Of a stretch of DNA of 64,000 nt, positions 50,118 through 62,934 are shown piece by piece (the stretch's first letter is position 1; every line of letters begins with the position of its first letter). The DNA comes from Agelaius tricolor (Eukaryota; Chordata; Aves; Passeriformes; Icteridae): assembly GCA_023055355.1 (NCBI GenBank), contig JALJCS010000029.1, positions 1,302,001 through 1,366,000 on the forward strand, read 5' to 3'. The notes below the pieces were generated by a model that was not told the origin of the DNA, did no database searches, and saw nothing but the letters and a program-made list of their open reading frames with translations. The position numbers and the translations under genes were made by a program.

Positions 50118-52368
50118 CTGAGACTCAGACAGTGGTGCAACATCTGCCATAAAGTCAAGGAAAGAGCTGCTGGGTGAACACAAACCACTTCCAGGACATG
50201 AAGGTGTTAATGAGGACCAAAGTGCGACAGTGAAGTGAAAACAGCATTTTGGCCCAAATATATTTATGAGGTTGTCCCTTTTTGACACAGAATATAGCAA
50301 TAAAATAGGAGAGGGACTCAGTCTGAATAAAGACAAAATAACACCAAAGACTTCAGGACAATTGTTATTTTTGTTCAGACCTTAATTATTTTCCATTTCT
50401 TGCCACTTCCATCTGGCAAACTCCACTAGGAAACCATTTGTAGAGGTCTCACCTCTGGATTCAAGAGCCAGCCCTGCTGCAGACTCTGCAGCCTTCTGTA
50501 CCAGTAATGCCTCAGTCTTCACTCCATGTTTTGAGTGTCTTGTGACCAAGTAAGTGAGGTTTCTATTTGCCCTGAGAACATGGCTATCTGGACATACTTG
50601 TCTTCTGGGATATCCATCCAGCTGAGTTCAGCAGGACCCAGGCAGCTCCACTAGAGTTGTGGCTTGTGCTGTGACTGCAAGGGAGTGAAGGATGATCAGG
50701 TAACTGGAAATAAATATAATGTGTGCTATCACCACTCAAAGTGTAGTCACTCAGTCCTGGAACTAATACTGGAAGATTTAGGAAAAGCAGTACAGAATCC
50801 TTGACAAAACCTAGGAAAAAATTATTTGTCAAGAGTCCTAATTCCCCTTGTGTGTGTCAATGCTTCCTAACTAATTGCTTCAGAAGCAGTGTTTGGTTTG
50901 CTGCAGCATGGGAGAGTGGAGAACCTGGGCCCGTGTTCAGGGAACAAATTGTTTAGAGCCAAGTGAGCAAAGACAAAAGGACAACAGGAATCAAAGGAGA
51001 TTGTATCTGATCCAAGAACACGAGGCAGTTGGAAAACCGCCTCCGAAGTAAATTGCAAGAAATGGCAGGTACCATTGTAGCCAGAGAGCTGAGAAACAAG
51101 GATATTTCCTGAGCAATAAACCAAGTAGCATTACATAAAAGAAGAACTTAATTGAAAGGGACAACCATCCGCACTCCAGGCTTCCACCACCCTTAACATT
51201 TTGTGACAAACCAACAAGACACCCTAATACTACAGCATCCAAGGGGCTCTCATTTTACCACAGAATCTATTAAGTTCTTTTCATGGATGCCAAGCCAAAG
51301 CACAGTGAGGATACGTGACCACATTCATACAATTTGTCTCTGGCACCCTCCAGCTGAATCTGGACCTCCCACAGTTCAGGCTCTCACAGCTGGACTCCAT
51401 TTTAACATATCACCCCCTCAACACATGCACACCTACAAAAAGGGGCAGGACACAATTTTTGTTACTAGAAAGCCAGTGAATCAGCTCTCATTGAGAAAGT
51501 GCAGAATCAAGCACATGTGACTGCTCAAAATTCAGGGGAATAGGGAAAGACATAATTTTCCCTCCTGTCCTCAATACCTTACATTAAATGAATTTGCAGG
51601 GTGTAAACCCTACCATATCACAGACTCCACCATTCTAACTGACAGTGTTTGTCCTCTTGTCAGACACCTGACAGAGCCAGGAGAGCTTCTTCATCCAAGA
51701 GCCTTCTACTCACACTGAGCATTCAATGCATTAATTACAGGTCTCATTCCCACTGGCTATCTTGCACTTGTCGGAAGAACTGTGCAAAACTCCCCTATAA
51801 ATGAGAAAAGAAAGTCTCCTAGATTAAGCAGGATTAAAAAAAAATTAAAAAGCAGCTCTTGAATGGAGTATATATGTCTAATAGCTAATTATGCTGCTAA
51901 GTCATGGAATCTGATGATAAAAAAAAATTAGCTATCCCCAGAAGACACACAATCTAATAAGTGTTCATTGCAAATCTAGCTCCTAAATCTGCTGCCCACT
52001 GAGCTAATGAGGAATGATTCAGTCAGCCCCAGACATGTTTTTAATTTCACTCAGTGTTGTGTGAGGCTGCTGCAGAGAGCACAACTGGGGAAGACAGCAC
52101 AAACCGGCCAGATAGGAGGAGCTCCCTGGCCAATTCCTTCAGGACTGGAAGATGAGGAAGAAAATAGGGCCATAATGAAGGCTTGGGGGCAGTAGGATTT
52201 GAGGCTTATTTTTTGGCTTGATATAACTGTGGAGAAGCTCTTTGGCCAATTTATAGAACAGGGAGAGATTCTGAAGACATTGCTGCTTGTTAGCAAATCT
52301 TCTCTCAGGGCAGTCCTCATCCTTATCTCCTGGTAGGTATTTTTATTTATTAATGCCAGTAAATAATG
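50118..52368. other. Intergenic DNA, no gene seen
   Basis: No supported gene, RNA or named repeat. Confidence 0.5.
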
Positions 52369-52665
52369 GAATCCCAGAATAGTTTGGATGGGAAAGGACT
52401 TTAAAGCCTATTTCATTCCACCCCCTGCCACAGACAGGGACACCTCCCACTATCCCAGGGTGCTCCAAGCCCTGTCCAACCTGACCTCGAACTCTTTCAG
52501 CGATGGGGCAGCCATAGCTTCTCTGGTCACCCTATGCCAGGGCCTCAGTACCCTCATAGGGAAGAATTTCTTCTTAATTCCTTGTCTAACCCTGCCTTCC
52601 TCCATCTTAAGGCCATTCCCCTGAGTTCTATCCCTATATAACCTGCACCTGCCCTTTGGGAAGCA
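52369..52665 (-). mobile_element. CR1 fragment, about 300 bp (antisense)
   Basis: The complement of the CR1 3' end is continuous here: AGAATAGTTTGGATGGGAAA, CCCCCTGCCACAGACAGGGA, AGGGTGCTCCAAGCCCTGTC, GATGGGGCAGCCATAGCTTC, then GGGAAGAATTTCTTCTTAAT. It lies about 300 bp from the solo LTR at 52965. Confidence 0.92.
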
Positions 52666-52958
52666 AAGGGTGACATTCCTTAATCTCTAAGCTAAGAACA
52701 AAGCTATTACCATATTACTTTCAAAAACTGATCAGCAGCCCCAGTGATAGAGCACTAGGCAACAAAACTCCCATCTAGTAAATAAATTGGGATGTGCTTT
52801 CTGTTTTCTGACCTACATATTTATTCAACATGTATTTTCAAGGGGCTGGTAGCATATGGCGCTGTTCCAAGGACAGCCAGAGAGTTTTCATATCATAAAT
52901 GAGTTCCAAAAAAGTTCCACAACTGATGATACAGCATTTTTAAACAAAATTGCAGATA

Positions 52959-52964
52959 CAGGGA
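52959..52964. repeat. Target-site duplication, left copy
   Basis: CAGGGA immediately precedes the TG of the LTR and is repeated exactly at 53414-53419. A 6-bp duplication is typical of class II (ERVK-like) retroviral integrase. Confidence 0.85.
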
Positions 52965-53413
52965 TGTCGCAGACATCTTTTCACTAAAAATCCTTTCTTT
53001 AGGATTTTTCCTTCTGAGAAGCTAAGAGACCTCAGAGACAGAATGTAAACAATGGTTATCTGCTGCTGTGGAATGCAACAGGTGCACCTGTGATTGGCCC
53101 ATCTTGGATGTTTATAATTAATGGCCAATCAAGGACCGAGTCCAAGAGAGCTGCCTTCGTTATCATTCTTTTCTTTTCTTTTCTTTTCTTTTCTTTTCTT
53201 TTCTTTTCTTTTCTTTTCTTTTCTTTTCTTTTCTTTTCTTTTCTTTTCTTTTCTTTTCTTCCTTCTGAGAAAACCCTGTCCTTCTTTTTCTTTTTAGTAT
53301 AGTGATAATGTAATATATATATACATAATAAAATAATAAATCAAGCCTTCTGATCATGGAGTCAACATTCTCGTCTCTTCCCTCATCCAAGAACCCCTGT
53401 GAACACGGTCACA
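52965..53413 (+). mobile_element. Solo LTR of an endogenous retrovirus (ERVK-like)
   Basis: The 449-bp element starts TGTCGCAGACATC, ends CACGGTCACA and is bounded by exact CAGGGA duplications. These are complete termini of a single LTR whose provirus was lost by LTR-LTR recombination; no internal viral sequence is present on either side. It carries AATAAA-type poly(A) signals near 53327-53340 and the U5-like tail GTCTCTTCCCTCATCC. Much of its left half matches a passerine LTR family as I remember it; the exact name is not assigned. A 95-bp pentanucleotide array interrupts the middle. Confidence 0.9.
53166..53260. repeat. (TTCTT)19 pentanucleotide microsatellite inside the LTR
   Basis: Nineteen perfect TTCTT units (95 bp, pure pyrimidine) sit where related LTRs, as I recall, have a short irregular T/C-rich segment. 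The array is perfect and therefore probably length-polymorphic. Confidence 0.97.
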
Positions 53414-53419
53414 CAGGGA
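53414..53419. repeat. Target-site duplication, right copy
   Basis: CAGGGA directly follows the terminal CA of the LTR and is identical to 52959-52964. Confidence 0.85.
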
Positions 53420-56400
53420 GGTGGGTGCACTTCCTATTCACCTCCTAAGAGAGGAATCAAGGGGGAAAAAAGACTCACAACTCCTGAACGGGCATGTAAA
53501 GGGCATACTGGGGAACTGTCCTTGGAAGGGACATTTCTTATGCCTTTCTTGTTTGCTGCCCAGAGGCCAAAGTGCCTGGCCCAGCTGTCATTCCAGGATG
53601 CTCACAGGGAGAGCAATAACATAAAAGCACTGCAGACTTGACCCAAGGCCAGTTTCTCTCCAGCATAAGTTCAACCAATCAGCCAAGGAACCTTTTAGCA
53701 AAATTCCCTGCTAATTTCTCATACTTCCTCTGTCCTACCCATTGCCCAAAGCCACCCTCAATTCTCCCTTCCCTCCAGTGGCTTTTCCCCCCCAGCTTGT
53801 CCCTTCTGGCCCCAGAAGCTCTCTGGCTCTCTGTGATGTTTCCTCCCCTCATCTGGGATTCTTGATCGGTGCCCAAGGGATAAAGGAGGCTCTGTTGGCT
53901 GCACCCGAGTCTGGAACACTCGATCTGCTGCTTGCAGCTCAATTCCTGCAGAAGTCTTCTCCAGGGGAACTTTACTCACCCTGGAATTGCGGTGCCCTGT
54001 AGGGACAGAAAGCTGGAACGTGTCATCTCTTCTGCTGCATTTGCCACATCTCTTGTGCTTGGCTCTTATAACTTTTTCTACTAACTCACAATTTAGTCCA
54101 GGTTGGTGCGCAGGACTTCTCCCTCTCCCATCTCAGATTTTCAGGGTGGCTAATACCAATATCCAGAACACCAGCAATTTTCACATCATTGTAGTCCTGG
54201 GATCTGCCAAGCTCTCCAGTCAATATCAACCTGAAACTGCAAAGCTGTTAAATTCAGTGATCATATCCTGGGCTTTCTATCTACTCTCTTCTAGTCCATT
54301 CATTCAGGTTAAACATTGCAGCCTTAACCTTTTGTTAATCTACAGATTAAGGTTTTTATTCAGTACTGTAAGCAAAATAATGTCCATGTAAGTCTAAAAG
54401 AATTATGTGTTGAGGTCCAGGCTGCCCTTAAAAATAAGTGGGATTTCTGGTTTTTACTGCAGCAGTATTACAAATTGACTCTCAGCAAAAGGCAGGATGA
54501 AATTTTAGATCATTGCTAAGTAATTCAGTAGCAATAAATTTTATTTTAAATTTTGTGACGGTAAGGACTGAGTTTTGAGTTGTTTTAAGGCTTCAGCTTT
54601 ATTGCTCTGTGTTAACTTTTGTGAGGCCCAAGGCCAGGTACAGGGAGCCTGTGAGGGCTGAGAGTAGGAGATACTCTCTTCAAAAGACACATTTCATTGT
54701 AAGATTATTAAATTCCTACAGTATCATTTATTTACTTAAACAAATCACCACCCAGTATTTGGGTTAACAAATGTAATTTTCAATAAAAAATAATGAAATA
54801 TGTAAATAACAATTGATATAGAGCTAGATTAATTAGTTTTGTTAAAGAATGTGCCCTAGAACATCAGCAGCCTTCCAGAGATTTTCTGTCATTGTGCAAA
54901 GGTCACATAACACGGGCAAGCTGCCACAAATATTTACACTTGTGAAATAAGTTTTGTGAAAGATGAGATGAATAGTTGAGCTGAAATGAGTGCCCTGCCA
55001 TGAAAACCACCCTGTAGCATCAAAACTTGTGGTGAAAAATTACCCAGCAAGTCATTTGCAAGAGGAGGTTTCCCTTCCATCAGTTGATATCTGGGACACC
55101 CAAGCACTAGAAGATTTAAAAACTTCTTCTAATAATAACTGAGTATATTTATAGATATTTGTAGATAATTTCATCCTCTGGATAAATATGCTACACTAAT
55201 TCCTGTTTAGCACCAGTATCTTATGGCAGCAACTGCTGCTGATTGTAATTATACAGCTGTCAGAAGTCAGGATCAACTTGGGCTTCCCCCAGCTCCGAGC
55301 TGAGTGTAGGAAAATAAAAATCTTGCTCTTAGTTGTAAGTCTATAAAGACAGGAATTCTCAGTTTGTGCATTTGATGAAAGTAACCACCCTGAGCTTTTG
55401 GAAAGTTCACAGCCAAATACAAGAACTTAGTTCAGTTGTGGCTTTTCTTACTGTGACTGCTGGGAAATTCTACCCATCCCTGAACCTCACAGTAGATTTG
55501 TTAACAAGAAAAAAAAACTAACAACAGCTTAAGAAATAATCATCCCTCTTTCCTTAAATGTGGGATCAGTTCTCTGAAACAACAACAGCAGAAGAGCTGC
55601 CCCAGCACTTCAGTTCTAAGGTAGATGAAGATTTCACTGCAGATTTCACCAAAAGTTTCACTGATTTTCCCATGCTGATTAACCAACCCAAACACCACAG
55701 TGCAGGGGTGAGCTTGTCACATCAGGCTTACACGATGATCAGATGAAGTGTTACAACTCAGGAAAGGAATAAATGGAAGATAAATGTGGGACACAGCAAA
55801 ATAATGAGGTCTGGCTCTGTCCTGCTTGCTTGTGAGCCCTCTTGACAGAACAGCTTTTTCCTTTGTTATGCATTTTACTAGTTCCTCCCCCAAAAAAACT
55901 CTCTTGGATCTGGCTATGTCTGAAGTGCATGTGAGGGGAAAAACCATCCACAAGTTTCCATAAGCCAGAGCCCGCCAAGCATCTGCATCATGTGTGACAT
56001 GTTCCCACTTGACAGCTCTGCCAGGCTCTCCTGGAGGCTCCTCAAATGCCATACGTCTGTCCCAGCTCCAGAGAGCAGCTCTGCTTCTGCCAGCAGCAAC
56101 CAGAGGCCATTTCTGGCACCTGCTCTGTGCAGCCCCTCACTTCCCCTCCTTTCACTTGCCCTTCTTGCAGGAATGTAACTCAGTGGGTGTGACTGGGAAG
56201 GCAGAGTTCAGATCTCATCCCAGTTCCAACCCTGACAGCCGTCACTTTGTTTTAAGCTCTCCCCATCTCAGCAGTTCACTCTCAGATTCCTCCCCATGAT
56301 GTTTACAGGCCCCCATCTAAGTCATCCTGCAACTTACAATTTTTCCAAACTAAAGAGCCTCTAGACTTCATCCCACCTGCTCAGGGTTACAGCAGTCCAA

Positions 56401-58882
56401 CTCAAACCCAAGCTATGGCCAACATTCAGTTATAAGGAAATGCCACATTTATCATAATTTCAACAACTGGATGTTACAGCTCCTGCATCAGGGGTTAAGC
56501 CACTCTCTCTTAGAGATGGAGAAAATCTACGGTTAAAAATGCAAGATTCAGTGCACTTCTTACAGGATACTTGTCCAGCTTGTGTAGCTAAACCTCAGGC
56601 CTGCTCCAATCTGCCACATTCACTCACTCCAGGCAATTCCAGGAGAGACAAGAATAAGAATAGGCAGCTCTGGCTACACACAGTCATAAATATACAAATA
56701 ATTACACAACAGAATTTGCACAAAATATGGTGGGGAGCAGCAGTACTGAAGCAGTCTCTGTAAAAACAAGGCAGGGGCTGGTTTACCCTGCACATCTGAT
56801 CTCCATCCCACAGTTCCTTGGATATCCTTTTCCAAATGCATTCCAGGGCCTTGCTGGTTTTCCCCCCACCCAGTATCTTTACTCATCACATGATGCTTTA
56901 CATTCATGCTCTTTCTCAGTGCTTTCTTCACCGGGTGTAGCACCAGTGTGTCCTAATTCACACCTACCTCCCAAACCTGTGTCAGCTCTCAGCAGAAAAA
57001 ATACCCAAGCGTCAAGTTACTAAACAGAGGTTTTGAGCACTTGTTTAGCAAGTCACAGAGGTGCACAAATACTAAGCCTTGAAGGGCCCTGCTTCCCTAA
57101 GTTCTCTCAATTTCTGCTCTCATTACCAGAGCAAGCTGTGCCAGTTCTCCACCCATGCCAGTGCCTGCAACTGCCTGGAAAACTGGTGCTGCAAACCCAT
57201 CCTGCAGCACGGCGGGGGGGTCTGTCCCAGGTTATACCAATGGAACTGAAAGTCTGCAACCTCCAAGCAAATTCAGCACAAGTGGCTCAGAGGGATTGTG
57301 TGAACAAGTTGAAACACATCCCGACTTCCCTGTGCGCCAAGGTCACCAGCTGGAATGTGCTCGCCTGGAGTTTGCTCTGGGAGGAACAGCCTGTGATTGA
57401 CCCAGCGAGTCACTTCATTTCACAGATGCGGCATGGCAGAGTAGCTCCAGGAACATTTGTGAGACTATGAAAGAAGGACTAAAAAGCAAGCAGTCAAAAG
57501 AACAGTTTTACTCTGTCCCAAACACAGCATCACATTTGCACGCAAGGAGAAGCCCAATAACTGGAAGAATTCCATTCGGCAGCCTGGGCACTCGTCTGGG
57601 TGGATTTGACCATCAAAGAGACAGGCTGGAAGAAAAAGTAATATTCTGCTCTGCTTGTATTTATGCACAGCTGACCTTTACATATGCACAGTCCAAGAGA
57701 CTGAGTGTACACTAAGACTATTTTGTAAACTCTGAGGTTCAAGGCTTTAAAAATCAATTTATTCAGTTACATTTCTAATCTTTCTCATTGTCTCATATGA
57801 CCAAACACAATGTTCTCCACAGAGCTGACAGAATAATAATAATTTTTAAAGGGTGGAAAAATTCTTGGCATAAAGGCTACAGAATATTGCAAATTTAGAC
57901 TGTTGTTTGCAAGCATTTTGAGTATTCAGTGACTATTTAATCCAAACCAATTCAGAGGAGGCTAATTTTTTTGCTAAATAGTCTAAATGAATGGTTCATT
58001 AAAAATCTGATCTCAGTTACTCTGAATGCTTATCTTTGTGAATACAGAAGTCACTTGAATTCACAGAGTTCGGTGTGTGTACAGTAATGTGCCCAGCTAA
58101 TGGGTCTGTACCAATGATGCTTTCAAATTTGGGAGCTGTTTTACCTTGGGTAATCTTCCCCACCAGGAGTTTTTAATCCTGAGCACCATCTCGGAGTTAC
58201 TGAACTCTGTTTCAAACCATGCACAAGGCACATACCACCATCACACCTGACATGCCCATTGTTTAGCTATCTTCCTGTTTATCACTGCTTTTAGAAAACG
58301 TCATGCAACAGCAACAAGCTGTGGCATTACCAGTGACAAGTACTCATGGTTCAGTCCCTGGGTGTAGGAGGTACAAAAACTAGTCACAGATTGATAGCTC
58401 TCATTTTGTGAACACCACACCCTTTCCTTTCCAAAGGATAAGCAGCTTTAAAAATATAGATATGCTGTTGGGTTTGTCCTGCATGAGTCAGGGGGATTCT
58501 CATATTTAAAAACAAATATTCTAGCTATAAAATATGGCAGAGAAAAAGAATCTACTGTATCTGATGACTATGAGTTGAGATGTCTGTAAACAAAGCACTG
58601 GGGAATGGAGCACAACCTGTCACAACAGAGTGACCAGCTGAGCAATGAGCCAGACAGAGTCAATACACCCATTGCCAGGAAAAGATATATTTATTCTCTG
58701 AAAACATGAGTAGGACTACTGGTAAACGAGTAGAGCCTTTATCTCTCCTCCCACAGAGTCCTCTCAAACATGCCAAATTTGCTACTGAAGTTACTTGGAT
58801 GAAATCTCTTGGTCTTATCATTAATATCTGCTTTTGGGAAAGAGTCTGACTTCAATTGTCAACAGCAACGTGCCTGATGGCT
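53420..58882. other. Intergenic DNA, no gene seen
   Basis: No supported exon, RNA gene or clear transposon. Frames of 134-145 codons at 53987-54391 and 57033-57470 have no recognisable features. A region near 54550-54700 looks faintly LTR-like but lacks defining ends. Confidence 0.5.
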
Positions 58883-59410
58883 TCAAGAGAGGCAAGATTT
58901 CACACTTGATATCCCAATCCTAACTGAGTTACTTGCTTTTCCAGCAGGAATGAAGATTAGCTCAAAACTGAAGTTAATGAAAGTAGTCACATTTTTAGGA
59001 TCATGCTTTTTTCTTGATGGCAAAACCACTGTAAGGATTCTGATACACCAGCTCATGTCTCTGCAGAGATTATCTCGGAGCCCCAGCCCAAATTCACCAC
59101 CCCTAGCACAAATGGCCGCAACCCTGCTCCAGAAAGGACTTGCCTTCCTCCCTGAGTTATTCATATCCCTGAGACTCATCCTCGGAAGGGTGACAGGAAT
59201 TGCCTCACTCATCCCCGAAGTCTGGCATGAGCCATGACTAATGCTTGTGCTGTGCCCTGAAACACTGGGAGGAAAGGTGCTACAGAAGTGCAAAGCAGCT
59301 TTCAGGAACAGAAACACATCTTTCACATGTCTTCCTTGTGGTCCCAGTTTATTTTGTATACAGAGTCTAGTACTGCTTGGCATCAGCATCTTCTCAGAAC
59401 AAACAGACAA
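58883..59410 (-). other. Unrecognised open frame, 175 codons
   Basis: This is the longest frame in the intergenic interval. The translation is rich in Ser, Arg and Lys, with a central block around SGRKASPFWSRVAAICARGG and a tail PSRKKHDPKNVTTFINFSFE. I do not recognise it. It has no obvious signal peptide, TM segment or zinc-finger pattern, and no polyadenylation signal or splice site was tied to it. The plus strand is also open over part of it (58950-59237). It could be chance, an old transposon ORF remnant or an exon of an unknown gene. Confidence 0.2.
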
Positions 59411-60410
59411 AGCCCAGAAGAAGTCTCCAAACGCAACTGATTTCTTAAATATTTATCATTTCACTCCAAGAAAAATATTTAAAAGAAGAAGAACATGAAG
59501 TAAAGGAAGGAAAGATACAGTTATCTCAGATCAACATCTCAAAGCACTGCCAGGCCAGCTGATGGAAACCAGAACCAAATTCTGTACCACTAGCACAGAG
59601 CTGCTCTCTAGGGCATCTCTCAGCAGAGGCATTCTGCCATTGACATTCCCAGGCAAAAAAGCCACCTGCAAAACCCCAGCAATTCCAAGCTAGGCAAAAT
59701 CCCTTTCAGTTTCCCTCATCTTCTTCCTCAGAGGAAAAAAAAATATAGCAGAAAAAGAAAACCACATGGATCAAAAATCCTCATCATGATAGAAAAAAAA
59801 ATTGGTACCCTTGCTAACAAATAGATATGCACCAGTTTTTAAAAGCTGAAACAAAGAAATCAGACCTGGAGGAACTACCACCTGATCATATCCCTTCCTC
59901 TCGTCCCCTGGGGAAGTTTTTTTCCTGGATGCCCTGGCTAACTTGCTGATAAGGTGATGAGGACCAAGTGACCTTCAGATCCATGGGAAAGGGCAGACAG
60001 GCCCTGTGGACACACAGTAGCAACCTATAACTGGCAAGGGCTGAAGCAGTTCAGATCAGTCCTTTCCTATTTGGCAGAGCTGGATATCAGGGCTCGGTGC
60101 TGGTGAAGCATTTCCCAGCAACCCCAAGAGCCATTAAAGTTTTCCAGAAAATTAGCAACATTAAGAACTGACAAGAAACAGAAAGGGGAAGAGAAGGGGA
60201 GGGGTAAACATTCTCCCCTTATTTATTTATCTTTTTAAGTGAAATGATCAGACACAAAAGTGAAGGCAGTGAGATTCAAATCACAAGGCACAGCTTGATG
60301 GGAGGCAGTTAAGGGGAAATTCATGCAAGATCCTCAGCACTGAGTCAAGACCTTTCTTTGATCTCCAGTTTTCCCAAACCACATTCCCACATGTAGCCCA
60401 CCATTTGTTT
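59411..60410. other. Intergenic DNA, no gene seen
   Basis: AT-rich with A-rich runs near 59740-59800 and a purine-rich run near 60180-60207. No gene, RNA or named repeat is recognised. Confidence 0.5.
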
Positions 60411-60746
60411 TTAGTTAGAGAGGAATAATGAAAAATGCTCTGCTAGGGAAGAGCAACAAACAGGCCTTGCAAACATCACGCAGCGACAGCCAGTCAAAAT
60501 CAGGAAGAGGCAAAACCACAAAAGTGAGATGATGGCAGCTATTACAGCCAGAAAGGCACAGCTGCTTGGGGATACTTCTGGTATCCTTCCTCCAGGAATT
60601 TCAAAGTCACCCAGATCAGGGATGGATAGATAGGGATCACCTCCTTGCACATTACTGAATCTTCTCTCTCCTAAATACGGAGCCAACAAATCGCTTCTGG
60701 CACGCTGGGGTTTATCAGCAGTGAGCCATGCAGGGCCTATCCTGCC
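60411..60746 (-). other. Unrecognised open frame with a predicted membrane segment
   Basis: A minus-strand frame of 111 codons is open from just after an in-frame TGA to TAA. It has no ATG before the interesting part, so it would have to be an exon. It reads as a polar region (SNVQGGDPYLSIPDLGDFEI), then a hydrophobic stretch (CAFLAVIAAIISLLWFCLFL), then a cysteine-rich tail. The layout resembles a single-pass membrane protein, but I know no match. Splice sites in compatible phase are weak, and joining it to the candidate exon at 63604-63622 breaks the frame. Confidence 0.15.
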
Positions 60747-62179
60747 TCATCCTAATTCACTTGTCAGGTTTGACAGGACCAGAGTTGTAGACAGCACAAT
60801 ACATCACATCATTTTGCCTTGTCATCACTGCAATTTGTATATTTTCTGCCACCTTTTTTGTTTATTAGCCCACATAATTATGCTCTTTTCCATTTTAGGG
60901 ACTACTGTGCAACATCTTCATGATTTGCTGTCTCCTTACCTGTGGAGTCCGAGCCCCACCAATGTTCTTAACTCCAGTTTTGTTTGTTGGCATCTGGCAC
61001 AGCATATGCTGATGTCTCACAGCTATTGTTCCAGACTCTGCACATTTACAGTTACCATCAGTTATTCACAATAGGCTCTGAAAAGTTTCATCACAACAAC
61101 TAGAAATTCTTCAAATCCTTTAAATTAAAACTCACAATTTGGAATTTCTGCATGCCTAGGCTTGCCTTTCTTGGTCACCCAATACATTCGCAAGCAGTGG
61201 TATCATTTATCCAAACACTCCGGGTAGCTAGGATCACCACAGGCCTAATGTAGATTATATACTTCCTTTACAGTGTTTCACAGGTAGAATGAAAACCAGA
61301 ATGCATCAAATCCAGCTTGCAGAACAGTTTCAATTATGCCTTTCATTTAGAACATTTCTGAAAATGTATCAACCGGGCCATTTCATATTTGCTTTTGCAA
61401 TGCAAATGTGGCTAAGCCCAGACACAGCCTTCCCCCAGCTCTCTGTGAATGCCAGGTGCATGATCCACACCCCCACTCCATGTTCTGCACCCCATGGCCC
61501 TGGGCCCTGGCCAAAGGCCAGGAGTGCTCCCAGGTTAACTGCCTTGCAGTGCTACTGCTGGAGGAGTAAACAACACCAGCAATCAGACTTGTAAGCTCTG
61601 CGGTCACCAAATGCTATAATTATCAGGGAGGGGTTTCCACATCTCCTACTGACAGCAAGATCGAGTAGTGTGTTCCTGGCCATGCTAATGAAACAGTAAA
61701 GCACATTATGAAGTGGTTTAGGGTCAGCCATTGAAACACAACACGCAGGTAATGGCTCTATCCAAAAGATCCTCTACTACAGCACAGCAGGTCCTTGCAT
61801 TCACAGAGGCACTTACCTGGAGGAAGGAGTTTGGGGTTAATACTTAAACCTCACTTTAAAGTGTGAATTAACTTTTACTGATAAAGCAACACTGTCCCAT
61901 ACAGCTTTAATAAAATCAGCTCAACTAGAGGGGAAAGTTTTGCATTGTGAACAGGGTGTGCAAGTGGCCTGTCCACAGATAAACATGTCTGCACGTGACT
62001 GCAGTAAAACACCTTTCTTGGTCTTGCACTAGCACAGTGAGGTGGGAGGGTCATGGTGGAGGCAGCTACTTGGTACATCTCTTCTGGCTGGGACCCCTCC
62101 CCTTAGAAAGGGTGTGTGCCTTAGACACAGTAAAAAACACACAAACTTCAGGACATCTTTGGTGAGTTTCTGCATACTC
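60747..62179. other. Intergenic DNA, no gene seen
   Basis: Short frames only; nothing supported. Confidence 0.5.
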
Positions 62180-62300
62180 AAGACATTCAAAACCCATCCT
62201 GGACATGTTCCTGTGTCACTTGCTCCAGGTGATCCTGTCTTGGTGGGGGGGTTGGTCCAGATGATCTCCAGAGGTCCCTTCCAACCCCACCATCCTGTGA
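62180..62300 (+). mobile_element. CR1 3'-end fragment
   Basis: Sense CR1 3' end: AAAACCCATCCTGGACATGT, GATCCTGTCTTGGTGGGGGG, then CAGATGATCTCCAGAGGTCC, CTTCCAACCCCACCATCCTG, ending TGTGA. Confidence 0.92.
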
Positions 62301-62419
62301 CAGGAGCAGCCCTGGCCTCACTACAGCTCACACAGAGCCACTGCAGGCCCTGCCAGCTCCATCCCTTCTCCTGCCTCTGGAGTAGCCCCAGCACTTTCCG
62401 CATCTCTGAACCCCAAATG

Positions 62420-62758
62420 TACCTCATCAATGTGTATAAATATAGAAAGAAGGGGTGCTAAGAAGATGGACCAGGCTCTGCTCCATGGTACCCAGCAACA
62501 GGACAAGAGGAACAGGCAGGAACTCATGCATGGGAAGTTCCAGCTGACCGTGAGGAAGAACTTCTGCCCTGTGCAGTCATCAAGCACTGAACAGATTGTC
62601 CAGAGAGGGTACGGAGTGTCCCTCACTGGAGATATTCCAGAACCCACTGGACACAATCATGTGCTCTGTACTCTGGGATGGCCCTGCTGGAGAGGAGACC
62701 TAGGACCTGACGATCCTCTGTGGTCCCCTCCAGCCTCAGCCATCGTGGGATTCTGTGA
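62420..62758 (+). mobile_element. CR1 fragment, about 340 bp
   Basis: Sense CR1: CTCATCAATGTGTATAAATA, GATGGACCAGGCTCTGCTCC, ACAGGACAAGAGGAACAGGC, TGAGGAAGAACTTCTGCCCT, TGGAGATATTCCAGAACCCA, ending GATTCTGTGA. It extends further 5' than the copy at 62180 and is in the same orientation. Confidence 0.92.
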
Positions 62759-62934
62759 AATAACCCCAGAACCTTCACAGTCCTGCTCAGCTTCTCACAC
62801 CCTCCCCCTCTTCTCCTGGCCCCAAACCAGGCACACCTGACAGTGCTTTCCCACACTGAGGAAAAAACATTTCCCTGTGCCCAGACCCACACCTTCCCCA
62901 TCACCGGCAGCCCAGCTCTGGTGGCTTTGGTCCT

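Noticed and set aside
53420..54400. Possible internal retroviral region next to the LTR
   Set aside because: The target-site duplication closes directly after the LTR, and no gag, pol or env-like coding is visible, so it is a solo LTR.
54550..54700. Faintly LTR-like sequence (GAGGCCCAAGGCCAGG region)
   Set aside because: No TG...CA ends, duplication or paired promoter and poly(A) signals could be found.
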